A DNA stretch of 64,000 nt. It comes from Cupriavidus necator N-1 (GTDB lineage: Bacteria; Pseudomonadota; Gammaproteobacteria; Burkholderiales; Burkholderiaceae). The notes below the pieces were generated by a model. The model was not told the origin of the DNA, did no database searches, and worked only from the letters and a program-made list of their open reading frames with translations. Where the stretch lies: assembly GCF_000219215.1 (NCBI RefSeq), contig NC_015727.1, forward strand, positions 310,001 to 374,000, read 5' to 3'. The translations under genes and the position numbers were made by a program. Positions 33,813-43,452 of this stretch are shown piece by piece (position 1 is the stretch's first letter; each line of letters opens with the position of its first letter).

Positions 33813-34784
33813 TCATCCTTCCATGTTTGACCCGGCAGCCGCGCCCGCCACGGCATCGTGCCGGGCAAACAGCCTGTGCACCAGCGCGCGGATCCACTGG
33901 TTGCCGGGCTCGCGATGCACGCGATCGTGCCAGTGCTGGGCGATGTCCATGCCGGGCAGCGTCAGCGGCGGCGCTACCACGGTGAGATTGAGGTCCTTGC
34001 AGAGCGCCCGGGCGAGCGTCAGCGGCAAGACCGCCACTGCGTCCGAGTGCTTGGCGATCAGGCCCGCGGTGGCGAAACTCGGCACGCGGCAGATGATGTT
34101 GGTATGGGGCACAGCGGCCTCGATGGCGCGCTCGATGCTCAGGTGCTGGTGGCCGGTACCGACGGCGGAGACCAGTACATGTTTCTCGGCGACGAAGGCA
34201 TCCAGATCGCCAAGCTGTGCCAGCCGCGGATGGTCCTTGCGCACGACGGCGCCGTAGGTCTCGTGCCATAGCAGCTGCCGGCGGATGCTCTGCGTGAGCC
34301 CCGGGAACGAGCCGATGGCCAGGTCGACAAGGCCGTTCTCCAGCCAGATGTCGAGATGCGTGGCATCGGCGTTGACCGCCTGCACCAGGATGCCCGGCGC
34401 TTCCTCCGCCAGCTGGCTCAGCAGCGGCGGCAGCATCTGCGAGGCGCCGGCATCGAGCAGGAAGAAGCTGAAGCTGCGCTGGCTGGTGCGTGGGTCAAAG
34501 CCGACATGGTCCGAGCGCAGCGCACGCACGCTCTGAAGGATGCCACGCACCGGCTCGGCCAGCCCCAGCGCCTTGGGTGTCGGCTCCATGCGCAGGCCGA
34601 CGCGGACGAACAGCGGATCCCCGAAATACTGGCGCAGCCGCGCGAGCGTCTTGCTCAACGCAGGCTGGGTCAGGTTGAGCACGCGCGCCGCCTTGGTAAG
34701 GCTGCGCTCGCTCAGCAGTACATCCAGCACCAGCAGTTGATTCAGGCTGAGTTCGTCTTCATGACGCTGGGGAATAGTGTCCAT
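33813..34784 (-). CDS. tcpR: LysR-family regulator of the chlorophenol cluster (TcpR-like)
   Basis: 323 residues with an N-terminal HTH (LLSERSLTKAARVLNLTQPA, then SKTLARLRQYFGDPLF) and an effector-binding domain. It is divergent from the flavin reductase gene with about 150 bp between, as in the tcpRXABCYD cluster of Cupriavidus JMP134, where TcpR activates transcription with 2,4,6-trichlorophenol. The symbol rests on the synteny of all seven genes and is an inference for effector specificity. Confidence 0.85.
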   Translation of the reverse strand: MDTIPQRHEDELSLNQLLVLDVLLSERSLTKAARVLNLTQPALSKTLARLRQYFGDPLFVRVGLRMEPTPKALGLAEPVRGILQSVRALRSDHVGFDPRTSQRSFSFFLLDAGASQMLPPLLSQLAEEAPGILVQAVNADATHLDIWLENGLVDLAIGSFPGLTQSIRRQLLWHETYGAVVRKDHPRLAQLGDLDAFVAEKHVLVSAVGTGHQHLSIERAIEAAVPHTNIICRVPSFATAGLIAKHSDAVAVLPLTLARALCKDLNLTVVAPPLTLPGMDIAQHWHDRVHREPGNQWIRALVHRLFARHDAVAGAAAGSNMEG

Positions 34785-34934
34785 GATGCGAGGTGATTAG
34801 CAAACGGGCCGGCTCGGCTGTAGTCTAGTTTCACACAGCTGACACAGATCAGAAAGCAGGTTTCCAGAGACAAAGCTTCGTCGGAGCCCGGTCGCAGGGC
34901 AGCGAGGAAGGCCCCCAACAAGGAGGAGATCGCC

Positions 34935-35486
34935 ATGTCGTCCGCAGTCTTCATCGAAGCCGGCGCGAATCGCTTTACCGATGCCGCCATCGACGCCACC
35001 AGCTTCCGCGACGCCTTGTCGCGTGCGGTCACCGCCGTGACCGTCATCGCCACCGACGGCGCCGGAGGCCGCGCTGGCGTCACGTGCTCGGCTGTCTGTT
35101 CCGTGAGCGATTCGCCACCCACCGTGCTGTTCTGCATCAATCGTCGCAGCGCCGCAAACAGCGTGATCAAGTCCAACGGCGTGGTCAGCATCAACTGGCT
35201 GCACGCCAGCCAGACGGCGGTGTCCCAGCTGTTTGCCGGGGCCGGCGCGGTGCCGATGGCGCAGCGCTTCGACGGTGACGGCTGGGGCGTGTTCGGCACC
35301 GGCGCGCCATACAGCAAGTCCGCCATGGTCGCGCTCGACTGCAAGGTCGTTGACCAGCTCGAGATCGGCACCCACAGCGTCTTCGTCGCGCAGGTGCTCG
35401 GCAGTTCCGGCGCTGAGAGCAGCAACGACACGCCGCTGGTCTACTGCCGCCGCAGCTATGCCACTACGCAGCCGGTCGCGGCTTAA
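34935..35486 (+). CDS. tcpX: Flavin reductase supplying FADH2 (TcpX-like)
   Basis: 183 residues with the HpaC-like flavin-reductase fold: FRDALSRAVTAVTVIATDGA, GVTCSAVCSVSDSPPTVLFC, INRRSAANSVIKSNGVVSIN. It uses NADH to reduce FAD, which diffuses to the oxygenase encoded next. AAGGAGGAG lies before the ATG. A 10-bp tandem repeat overlaps the stop. Confidence 0.92.
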   Translation: MSSAVFIEAGANRFTDAAIDATSFRDALSRAVTAVTVIATDGAGGRAGVTCSAVCSVSDSPPTVLFCINRRSAANSVIKSNGVVSINWLHASQTAVSQLFAGAGAVPMAQRFDGDGWGVFGTGAPYSKSAMVALDCKVVDQLEIGTHSVFVAQVLGSSGAESSNDTPLVYCRRSYATTQPVAA

Positions 35487-35520
35487 GGCGGCTTAAGGCG
35501 GCTTAAGGCTGCTTGAAGCC
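35481..35520 (+). repeat. 10-bp tandem repeat overlapping the tcpX stop
   Basis: GCTTAAGGCG is present at 35481 and 35491, with one change at 35501, and a weaker fourth unit at 35511. The first unit contains the TAA stop; each TAAG-containing unit could also supply a back-up stop. Confidence 0.85.
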
Positions 35521-35624
35521 ACCTGGCCGCGCCAGGCGAAACCCCAATTTCGTATCCGTGTCCATATGCCCTTCTCCAGGGCAGGGACTGTCACACCCCG
35601 AAAGCCCACCAAGGAGACCTCGCG

Positions 35625-37178
35625 ATGATTCGCACTGGCAAGCAGTACCTGGAATCGCTCAACGACGGCCGCAACGTATGGGTCGGCAACGAGAAGATCG
35701 ACAACGTCGCGACGCACCCCAAGACGCGGGACTACGCGCAGCGGCACGCCGACTTCTACGACCTGCACCATCGTCCCGACCTGCAGGACGTGATGACCTT
35801 CGTCGACAAGGATGGCGAGCGCCGCACCATGCAGTGGTTCGGCCACTTCGACAAGGAACAGCTGCGCCGCAAGCGCAAGTACCACGAGACGATCATGCGC
35901 GAGATGGCCGGCGCGTCGTTCCCGCGCACGCCGGACGTCAACAACTACGTGCTGCAGACCTATATCGACGATCCGTCGCCGTGGGAAACGCAGACCATCG
36001 GCGCTGAAGGCAAGGTCAAGGCGAAGAACATCGTCGACTTCGTCAACTTCGCCAAGAAGCACGACCTGAACTGCGCGCCGCAGTTCGTCGATCCGCAGAT
36101 GGATCGCTCCAACCCCGATGCCCAGCAGCGTTCGCCGGGGCTGCGCGTGATCGAGAAGAACGACAAGGGCATCATCGTGTCAGGGGTCAAGGCCATCGGC
36201 ACCGGCGTCGCCTTTGCCGACTGGATCCATATCGGGGTGTTCTTCCGCCCCGGCATCCCGGGCGACCAGATCATCTTCGCTGCCACGCCGGTCAACACCC
36301 CGGGCGTGACCATCGTCTGCCGTGAGAGCGTGGTCAAGGAGGATCCCATCGAACACCCGTTGGCCTCGCAGGGCGATGAGCTGGACGGCATGACGGTATT
36401 CGACAACGTCTTCATCCCATGGTCGCACGTGTTCCACCTGGGCAACCCCGAGCACGCGAAGCTCTACCCGCAGCGCGTGTTCGACTGGCTGCACTATCAC
36501 GCGCTGATCCGCCAGTCCGTGCGCGCCGAGCTGATGGCTGGCCTGGCGATCCTGATCACCGAGCATATCGGCACCAACAAGATCCCCGCGGTGCAGACGC
36601 GCGTGGCAAAGCTGATCGGGTTCCACCAGGCCATGCTCGCGCACATCGTCGCGAGCGAAGAGCTGGGCTTCCATACGCCGGGGGGTGCCTACAAGCCGAA
36701 CATCCTGATCTACGACTTCGGCCGGGCGCTGTACCTCGAGAACTTCTCGCAGATGATCTACGAGCTGGTCGATCTCTCCGGGCGCAGCGCGCTGATCTTC
36801 GCGAGTGAGGACCAGTGGAACGACGAGGCGCTCAACGGCTGGTTCGAACGCATGAACAACGGTCCCGTGGGTCAGCCACACGACCGCGTGAAGATCGGCC
36901 GCGTGATCCGCGACCTGTTCCTGACCGACTGGGGCAACCGCCTGTTCGTCTTCGAGAACTTCAACGGCACCCCGCTGCAGGCCATCCGCATGCTGACCAT
37001 GCAGCGTGCCGAGTTCTCCGCTGCCGGGCCATACGGCACCCTGGCGCGCAAGGTCTGCGGCATCGAACTCAGCGAAGGCCACGAGAGCGAATACAAGGCC
37101 ACCGCCGGCTACGCCCAGGCTTTGGATTCGGCGCGGCACCAGGAAAAGCTTGCCCTGAGCGGCACGATGACTGTGTGA
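35625..37178 (+). CDS. tcpA: FADH2-dependent chlorophenol monooxygenase (TcpA-like)
   Basis: 517 residues of the HpaB/TftD/HadA two-component oxygenase family: MIRTGKQYLESLNDGRNVWV, VDPQMDRSNPDAQQRSPGLR, VVKEDPIEHPLASQGDELDG, HYHALIRQSVRAELMAGLAI and FENFNGTPLQAIRMLTMQR. TcpA hydroxylates and dechlorinates 2,4,6-trichlorophenol in two steps to 6-chlorohydroxyquinol with FADH2 and O2. AAGGAG precedes the ATG. Related enzymes attack nitrophenols, but the flanking gene order supports the chlorophenol role. Confidence 0.93.
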   Translation: MIRTGKQYLESLNDGRNVWVGNEKIDNVATHPKTRDYAQRHADFYDLHHRPDLQDVMTFVDKDGERRTMQWFGHFDKEQLRRKRKYHETIMREMAGASFPRTPDVNNYVLQTYIDDPSPWETQTIGAEGKVKAKNIVDFVNFAKKHDLNCAPQFVDPQMDRSNPDAQQRSPGLRVIEKNDKGIIVSGVKAIGTGVAFADWIHIGVFFRPGIPGDQIIFAATPVNTPGVTIVCRESVVKEDPIEHPLASQGDELDGMTVFDNVFIPWSHVFHLGNPEHAKLYPQRVFDWLHYHALIRQSVRAELMAGLAILITEHIGTNKIPAVQTRVAKLIGFHQAMLAHIVASEELGFHTPGGAYKPNILIYDFGRALYLENFSQMIYELVDLSGRSALIFASEDQWNDEALNGWFERMNNGPVGQPHDRVKIGRVIRDLFLTDWGNRLFVFENFNGTPLQAIRMLTMQRAEFSAAGPYGTLARKVCGIELSEGHESEYKATAGYAQALDSARHQEKLALSGTMTV

Positions 37179-37240
37179 CCGCCTGACCCTCCGGCCGGCG
37201 TCGTCTGGCCGGGACACCCGAAACATGCAAGGAGTGAACG

Positions 37241-37831
37241 ATGCAATCCAATGAACTGCTCGATAAGATTTTCCGCGGCGCGCGCAGCCAGAACGGCTGG
37301 TTGCCCACGCCGGTACCCGACAGCAAGCTGCGGGAACTGTATGACTTGATGAAGTTTGGACCGACCTCGGTCAACTGTTCGCCGGCCCGCCTGGTGTTCG
37401 TGCGCACGGAAGAGGGCAGGGCCAAATTGCGTCCGGCACTGGCCCCGGGCAACGTCGAGAAGACCATGGCCGCACCGGTCGTCGCGATCGTCGGCTACGA
37501 CACCCGCTTCTACGAGCAGCTGCCGGCGCTGTTTCCGCACAACCCGGCAGTCAAGGCATGGTTCGAGGGCGACGAGAAGGTGGATTTCGCCAACACCACG
37601 GCGTTTCGCAACGGCACGCTGCAAGGCGGCTATCTCATCGCCGCGGCGCGCGCGCTGGGTCTCGATTGCGGCCCCATGTCCGGCTTCAACAACCAGGCCG
37701 TCGATCAGGCCTTCTTCGCCGGCACCAGCATCCGCTCGAACTTTATCTGCGGCCTTGGCCATGGCGACCCGGAAAAAGTGTTCGCCCGCAGTCCGCGTCT
37801 GTCGTTCGAGCAGGCCTGCCAACTCGCCTAG
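37241..37831 (+). CDS. tcpB: Nitroreductase-family (RutE-like) quinone/enone reductase (TcpB-like)
   Basis: 196 residues with FMN-binding nitroreductase features: [39 protein letters not shown], and [16 protein letters not shown] with a C-terminal loop. In the tcp system TcpB is proposed to reduce chloroquinone by-products or assist the oxygenase. Lies 62 bp after tcpA with AAGGAG upstream. Confidence 0.88.
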   Translation: MQSNELLDKIFRGARSQNGWLPTPVPDSKLRELYDLMKFGPTSVNCSPARLVFVRTEEGRAKLRPALAPGNVEKTMAAPVVAIVGYDTRFYEQLPALFPHNPAVKAWFEGDEKVDFANTTAFRNGTLQGGYLIAAARALGLDCGPMSGFNNQAVDQAFFAGTSIRSNFICGLGHGDPEKVFARSPRLSFEQACQLA

Positions 37832-37848
37832 CGGCCGGGAGTCCAGCG

Positions 37849-38679
37849 ATGCAAGAATATGACCAGCATAACCTGACCAAGGCCGTCATTGCGCGCCTGG
37901 CCAATACGCCCAACGCGCGCACGAAGCAGATCATGACGAGCCTGGTGCGGCACCTGCACGACTTCGCGCGTGAGGTCAGGCTGACCGAGGCCGAATGGAA
38001 GCAGGGCATCGACTACCTAACCGCCACGGGCCAGATGTGCGACGACAAGCGCCAGGAGTTCATCCTGCTCAGTGATGTGCTCGGGCTGTCGATGCTGACC
38101 GTGGCAATGAACCAGGAGAAGCCGGAAGGCTGCACCGAGGCGACCGTGTTCGGTCCTTTCCATGTCGAAGGCGCGCCGCACTACGAGCATGGCGCGGACG
38201 TGGCGAACGGCGCCAAAGGCGTGCCCTGCATGGTCTATGGACGGGTCAAAGGCGTGGACGGCCGGCCCATTGCCGGTGCCGTGGTGGAAACCTGGCAGGC
38301 GGACGCTGATGGCCACTATGACGTGCAGTACGAAAGGCTTGAAGTGGCGCAGGGGCGCGGCGTGCTGAAATCGGGCGATGATGGCCGCTTCCATTTCCGC
38401 ACCATCGTCGCCCAGGCCTATCCGATTCCTGACGATGGCCCGGTTGGCGAGTTGCTTCGCGCCACCGGCCGCCATCCATGGCGGCCTGCGCACCTGCACT
38501 TCATGATCAAGGCGCCTGGCTACGAGACGCTGGTCACGCACGTGTTCCGGCGCGGTGACAAGTATCTCGACTCCGACGCCGTATTCGGCGTGCGCAAGTC
38601 CCTGATCGGTGACTGGGTGCGCCAGACAGACGGCACGTACCGGCTCGACTTCGACTTCGTGCTCAATCCAACCCGCTAG
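37849..38679 (+). CDS. tcpC: (Chloro)hydroxyquinol 1,2-dioxygenase, intradiol type (TcpC-like)
   Basis: 276 residues. Fe(III) ligands are seen as Tyr in DGHYDVQYE, Tyr in VAQAYPIPDDGPVG, and two His in WRPAHLHFMI. An N-terminal helical dimerisation domain (DFAREVRLTEAEWKQGIDYL) is typical of hydroxyquinol dioxygenases. It opens 6-chlorohydroxyquinol to 2-chloromaleylacetate. It starts 17 bp after the tcpB stop. Confidence 0.93.
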   Translation: MQEYDQHNLTKAVIARLANTPNARTKQIMTSLVRHLHDFAREVRLTEAEWKQGIDYLTATGQMCDDKRQEFILLSDVLGLSMLTVAMNQEKPEGCTEATVFGPFHVEGAPHYEHGADVANGAKGVPCMVYGRVKGVDGRPIAGAVVETWQADADGHYDVQYERLEVAQGRGVLKSGDDGRFHFRTIVAQAYPIPDDGPVGELLRATGRHPWRPAHLHFMIKAPGYETLVTHVFRRGDKYLDSDAVFGVRKSLIGDWVRQTDGTYRLDFDFVLNPTR

Positions 38680-38776
38680 CGCTGGAAAGCGCCGCGCGGC
38701 CCTTGCGGGCGGCGCGGCGGCAACCACGCACCGCGCCAGCCGGCCCGGTGTTCCACGTGGTCTTTCGGAGTGGCAA

Positions 38777-39757
38777 ATGGGTTCGATAGATGGCATGAAG
38801 GTCCGGCGGGCGCGTGCATCGCTGCCGGTCCGGTTCGGGCGGCTGGCGCTCGCCGCCGCATGCGCGGCTGGCAGCATGCCGGCACGCGCCACCGAGGGTG
38901 GCGGCAATTCCTACCCCATCGGGGTCGATAACCTATATTCCGGCCTAATGCTGCCCGAGGGCGCCAACTGGCTCCTGTTCTACCAGCACTACGATGCGGG
39001 CAGCTCCAAGGACAATACGGGGCACGACAATCCCAAACTGGCCAGTTTCCACCTGCGCCTCGACGCGCTGGCGCCGCGGCTGTCGTATGTCTGGCCCGGC
39101 GTCAGGGTGTTCGGCGCCAACCTGGAAACGCGCATCGTGGTTCCGATCGTGTCGGCGAACCTCGACATGTCGGTTGCCAGACCGGCACCGCTGCCGCCGC
39201 TCGACAAGGGCGGCAACAAGACCGGCCTGGCCGACATGACGTTCGCGCCGGTGATCCTCGGCTGGCACAGCGGCAGTTTCCACCAGATGGCGGGGGTCGA
39301 GTTCCATCTCAAGACCGGTGCCTACGATGTCCATGACCCGGTCAGTATCGGCCGCAACTACTACCAGATTGCGCCCAGCTACGCCTTCACGTGGTTCCCG
39401 ACACGCAATGTCGATATCAGCGCCAAGTTCCGGTACGGCCTCAACACACGTAACGAAGCCACCCAGTATCAGTCGGGTGATGAAGCCACCATCGAGTTCA
39501 GTGCCGGCTACCACGTCACGCCGAGGCTGACGCTGGGCCTGAACGGCTACTACTACGTGCAGACAACGGACGACACGCAGAACGGCGTGCGCGTCAACGG
39601 CAATGGCAACCGCGGCCGCGTCACGGCGCTGGGTCCGGATATCTGCTTCCAGCTCAACGACAAGGTCAGTTTCTCGCTCAAGGGGCAATTCGAGTTCGGC
39701 GCCCGCAATCGCCCCGAAGGCAACCGGATTTGGGCCATGGGCCGCATATCGTTCTGA
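38777..39757 (+). CDS. tcpY: Outer-membrane transporter-like protein (SphA/MetA family; TcpY-like)
   Basis: About 326 residues from ATG 38777 (CGGAG upstream). A signal peptide (LALAAACAAGSMPARA) precedes alternating beta-strand sequence, ending in Phe (AMGRISF) as outer-membrane barrels do. Proteins of this family are encoded within many aromatic-degradation clusters and are thought to help hydrophobic substrates cross the outer membrane. In the tcp cluster this position is tcpY. Confidence 0.85.
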   Translation: MGSIDGMKVRRARASLPVRFGRLALAAACAAGSMPARATEGGGNSYPIGVDNLYSGLMLPEGANWLLFYQHYDAGSSKDNTGHDNPKLASFHLRLDALAPRLSYVWPGVRVFGANLETRIVVPIVSANLDMSVARPAPLPPLDKGGNKTGLADMTFAPVILGWHSGSFHQMAGVEFHLKTGAYDVHDPVSIGRNYYQIAPSYAFTWFPTRNVDISAKFRYGLNTRNEATQYQSGDEATIEFSAGYHVTPRLTLGLNGYYYVQTTDDTQNGVRVNGNGNRGRVTALGPDICFQLNDKVSFSLKGQFEFGARNRPEGNRIWAMGRISF

Positions 39758-39796
39758 CGGCTCGGACCTGTCCCGAGCCGCATTGGAGACCCTACG

Positions 39797-40864
39797 ATGA
39801 AAGCATTCCAGTACGCCGCCCGTGCCCAGCGCATCGTCTTCGGCGCCGGCACGATCCGGCAGGTTGGCAAGGAAATCGATGCGCTAGGCGCATCCAGCGT
39901 CCTGGTGCTCAGTACTCCCGAGCAGCGCCGGCTGGCCGAACAGGTGTCGGACCTGCTCGGCGCCCGCGCGATCGGCATCTTCGACCGTGCCGTGATGCAT
40001 GTGCCGGTCGAGACCGCGCGCGCAGCCTGTGCGATGGCATTCGAACTGGGCGCCGACAGCGTGGTGGCGATCGGCGGCGGCTCGACGACGGGGCTCGCCA
40101 AGGCCATTGGCCTTGAGATGAGCCTGCCCGTGCTGGCGATTCCCACCACCTATGCCGGCTCGGAGATGACCACGATCTACGGTCTCACCGATGCGGGCCT
40201 CAAGCGCACGGGTACGGACGTGAGAGTGCTGCCGCGCACTGTCATCTACGACCCGGAACTGACCTATTCGCTACCGGTTGCGATCAGCGTGACCAGCGGC
40301 ATCAACGCGTTGGCGCACGCCGCCGAGGGCCTGTACGCCCATGACCGCAGCCCGATTTCGGACCTGATGGCAGGGGAGGGAATACGGGCCATCGCGGCGG
40401 CGCTGCCGGCGCTGGTCAGCGAAAGGGATACGGCTGCGTTGTACGAGGCGCGCGCGCAAGCGCTGTACGGAGCGTGGTTATGCGGTGCCGTGCTCGGCAG
40501 CGTGGGCGTGGCGTTGCATCACAAGCTGTGCCACACGCTTGGGGGCAGCTTCAACCTGCCGCATGCCGAAACGCACACCATCATCCTGCCGCACGCGCTG
40601 GCCTACAACGCCAAGGCCGCGCCGGGCGCCATGGCCGCCATCGCGCAGGCCCTGGGCGCAGCCAATGCAGCGCAAGGGGCTTTCGACCTGGCGCGTACGA
40701 CCGGTGCGCCGCTGGGGTTGCACCAGATCGGCATGCGCGAGGACGCGCTCGACAAGGCGTGCGAGATCGCGCTGCAGAACCAGTACCCGAATCCGCGCCC
40801 ACTCGAAGCCGGGGCGATTCGCGAACTGCTGCAGAACGCCTGGGAGGGCCGCCGGCCCGCCTGA
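39797..40864 (+). CDS. tcpD: Maleylacetate reductase (TcpD-like)
   Basis: 355 residues of the iron-type alcohol dehydrogenase family. NAD(P)-binding GGGSTTGLAKAIGLEMSLPV and IPTTYAGSEMTTIYGLT are typical of maleylacetate reductases, and the C-terminal metal-region His (HHKLCHTLGGSFNLPHAETH) is kept. It converts (chloro)maleylacetate to 3-oxoadipate, ending the pathway begun by tcpA-tcpC. Confidence 0.93.
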   Translation: MKAFQYAARAQRIVFGAGTIRQVGKEIDALGASSVLVLSTPEQRRLAEQVSDLLGARAIGIFDRAVMHVPVETARAACAMAFELGADSVVAIGGGSTTGLAKAIGLEMSLPVLAIPTTYAGSEMTTIYGLTDAGLKRTGTDVRVLPRTVIYDPELTYSLPVAISVTSGINALAHAAEGLYAHDRSPISDLMAGEGIRAIAAALPALVSERDTAALYEARAQALYGAWLCGAVLGSVGVALHHKLCHTLGGSFNLPHAETHTIILPHALAYNAKAAPGAMAAIAQALGAANAAQGAFDLARTTGAPLGLHQIGMREDALDKACEIALQNQYPNPRPLEAGAIRELLQNAWEGRRPA

Positions 40865-40932
40865 GGCGGTTGGGATTCCTGCTGGCGCGGGTTCAGGCCG
40901 CGCCCATCGCCATACAAATAGGAAGGCACAAG

Positions 40933-41157
40933 ATGTGGAAGATTCCAAGGCAATACAGCCATTTTGCGTTCGGCGCGATACAGGTCGGCGTAACGTGTGC
41001 GGTGGCATCGGCCATCGCAAGCATGCAGTTTGTCGCCGAGGGGACGTTCGTTTCGCACTGGCTGCGTGCGTATTTCTTTTCCTGGGTTGCAATGTTGCCG
41101 GTCGTCATCGTGGCGGCGCCGGTCATTCACTGGCTTGCAAACCGGATCACGCGTTGA
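40933..41157 (+). CDS. Small two-helix membrane protein (DUF2798-like)
   Basis: 74 residues from ATG 40933 with AGGAAGG upstream. Two membrane helices are visible, about 11-30 (FAFGAIQVGVTCAVASAIAS) and 44-66 (AYFFSWVAMLPVVIVAAPVI). It ends HWLANRITR as DUF2798 proteins do. Function unknown. Could be a late member of the tcp transcript (69 bp after tcpD). Confidence 0.75.
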   Translation: MWKIPRQYSHFAFGAIQVGVTCAVASAIASMQFVAEGTFVSHWLRAYFFSWVAMLPVVIVAAPVIHWLANRITR

Positions 41158-41184
41158 ACGTGATCGGTTCAGGACCGATTGTGA

Positions 41185-41560
41185 CTATGTCCTTGCGGTG
41201 ACCATGTCATAGAGCAGCTGAGCCGCTGGCGCCAGCGGGCGTCCGCGCCGTGATATCAGTCCGAGGGTGCGGGTGATGGCCGGTGCGTCAAGCGGAACTG
41301 CGGCCAGTCCGCCTCGATTGTCCGGGGGTAACGCCATGCGTGGCACTACGCCAATGCCCAAGCCGGCTTGCACGGCTTACCAGTGCAGGGACGTGATGGA
41401 CTTCGCAGTACCAGCGAGGCCGCGAGGCCAGGCGCGCCAGCGCCTGGTCGATCAAGAACCGGTTGCCACTTCCGCAAACCATGCGGTTGATCATCGAAGC
41501 CAGGCTGGCCGGCGAGCAGCGACACGGTCCATGAAGTTGACGGAGTTCTGGCCATGTGAA
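41185..41560 (-). pseudogene. LysR-family effector-domain remnant
   Basis: In two frames one reads SMINRMVCGSGNRFLIDQ, ALARLASRPRWYCEVHHVPA and then QAGLGIGVVPRMALPPDN, LGLISRRGRPLAPAAQLLYD, the C-terminal half of a LysR regulator. At least one frameshift lies near 41375-41385 and the HTH half is missing. Confidence 0.7.
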
Positions 41561-41912
41561 GCGATGAACGGTCGCGCGCGGGGAGGGGGGCGCCGGCTAC
41601 GCGAACGCGCGGCAGACCAGCGGCTTAGCTCACTGCAAGACGTCATATCGCGCCGGCGCAACGACTGTCGCAGTCGACGCGGAGGCTGCGCTCGAAGTGA
41701 TCATCGAGGTTAAGCCGGGAGAAGTCGCGTCCCAAGTATCCAAACCAGCCGTTACGCCGAACCTAGAATGCAATTAATCGCCAAGCTTCGTCAACTGGCT
41801 GGCATGAGCCAGGTGCCCTCGCATAGCAGGTGGCCAATCCCGTTTCGGATTATAAATTCACTTTAATGAAATAATCGGGCCAGCCGCCTGCCCTCTCCAC
41901 GGGACGGCCTTT
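41561..41912. other. Scar region without a gene
   Basis: No credible ORF. It contains at 41768-41784 a 17-bp motif (AATGCAATTAATCGCCA) repeated at 46914-46930. Confidence 0.4.
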
Positions 41913-42413
41913 ATGCCGCGACCATTACCTGATCCGACGCCACCGTCGCGCGCGACGATTCGCACCATTCACCAACTGGGCGAGCGCATTCGAGCCACCC
42001 GCGCAGGGGAAGGGATGCCCATTGACCAGGTGGCGAGGCATTGCGGTGTCTCCATTGGCATGCTGTCCAAGCTGGAGAACGACAAGGGCGTCAATCTCGA
42101 GCACGCCCTGCGAGTGATGGATGGACTGGGTTTGACGATGCTGGTGCAGTTTGCCGTGCTGATCCGACGCGAAGTGAAGGCCTGGACTTGTCGTAGCCGA
42201 CGCCAGCCCTATAACTGTCACTCAGATTCCATATTGGAGTTTGTTCGATGGCCTCGGTACAGTGGGCTGGACTTAGGAGCAGCGGTTCGATGCCCAGACT
42301 GGAACACTGAGCACCATCGATTTCGATTGAGGTCTATGAGTTGGGGCCGGTCCGACCATCGTCTTGCTGCCATCGCTCGGGCGCGGCGCGACCGACATGC
42401 TGGAGTTGGCTGA
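41913..42413 (+). CDS. XRE/HipB-like HTH protein with an aberrant C-terminal tail
   Basis: Residues 25-75 form a Cro/C1-type HTH: IHQLGERIRATRAGEGMPID, QVARHCGVSIGMLSKLENDK. After about residue 88 the sequence becomes low-quality and runs into the repeated hydrolase remnant, so the natural C-terminus (and perhaps a HipA-like partner) seems lost. It lies just left of repeat copy B. Confidence 0.6.
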   Translation: MPRPLPDPTPPSRATIRTIHQLGERIRATRAGEGMPIDQVARHCGVSIGMLSKLENDKGVNLEHALRVMDGLGLTMLVQFAVLIRREVKAWTCRSRRQPYNCHSDSILEFVRWPRYSGLDLGAAVRCPDWNTEHHRFRLRSMSWGRSDHRLAAIARARRDRHAGVG

Positions 42414-42862
42414 GCCGCTTTCGTCCGCCGGATACTGTGGGCTCTGTCCGGAGCCGCGCAGCAATGGCCGCAGCACGGGGCCGCTGGGCGACAAGACGCC
42501 GCATGATTGGGCAGGAGATATCGCGACGGTGATCGAGCATGCCGGCCAAGCGCCCGTGGTGATCGTCGGGCACGCGCATGGCAACTGGACGCCCGCACCG
42601 TGGCGAGCGATCGGCCCTACCTGGTGCGCGCGCTGGTGTTGCTGGCGGGCCCGGCGGGAAAGGTGCCGAAGGGTGTCGACGCCGTGCCAATCCCTGCTGA
42701 AGTGCGGGCCCAGATCAAGCGTTGCGAGGATACCAGCTTACCGGATGCTTGCGCCTACACGCGGTGTTCTTCGCGCCCGGCAACGACCCTGAGCCTTGGC
42801 TGCTGGGCTGGAACACTGAACTGATGTGGTCGCTTCCGGCACCGTGTCGATCGCCAGGGCAA
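42320..42862 (+). pseudogene. Alpha/beta hydrolase remnant (copy B)
   Basis: Same decayed gene as at 2101-2600, but it begins slightly earlier: a frame reads GPTIVLLPSLGRGATDMLEL before the shared ELAEPLSSAGY segment. The later frame changes are the same as in copy A. The 39 bp after the APC region are missing here. Confidence 0.75.
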
Positions 42863-43452
42863 TGCCCGCAAACGACCACGTGGCTAAGATCAAACCATTC
42901 CTGCACGAAGTGAATTCGCAGCATCAATGCAAGAGCGGCCGTCCTACCAAAATTGCTAGCTTATATTTGTTCGATTTGGTGCGTACTATCACTTCAACAG
43001 ACAGTCATCATATTGACGCTGGCCGAGCAGGATAATTTTCGAGCAAGGACTAGAAGTATTTACGCGTTCTTTTAGCTTTGCAAAATGCAGATATAAAGTT
43101 AATTAAATCAGACATAACTTAACGACCTATCGATTTTCGACTCAGCGAGGAAAATAATCCGCTCATTGGTGAGCGTCACCGAAATTGCAGCGTAGCTAGG
43201 AAGGGAACGGGGATGGAAATTTGGGCGAAATCAGGAAGCAAGTATCGTCAATCCACGGTTATAGGGCAAGGTTCAAAGAATGCGGCGCTCCCCCTAATCA
43301 TCGCCTCGATCTTCACTGCTCGCATATCCGTGTTGAGGAACGTTCCCAGCGAGCTAGAAGATGTTCGGGCTGTCATACGCTCTCTTGAGTGGCTTGGCGT
43401 TACGGTGAAGCGAACGAACAACGCGTTAAGCATTGACGCCTCGACGCTCGGG
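42367..43452 (+). repeat. Direct repeat copy B, partner of 2101-3225
   Basis: Almost identical to copy A apart from a 39-bp gap and a few substitutions; same orientation, 40.2 kb apart. Confidence 0.93.
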
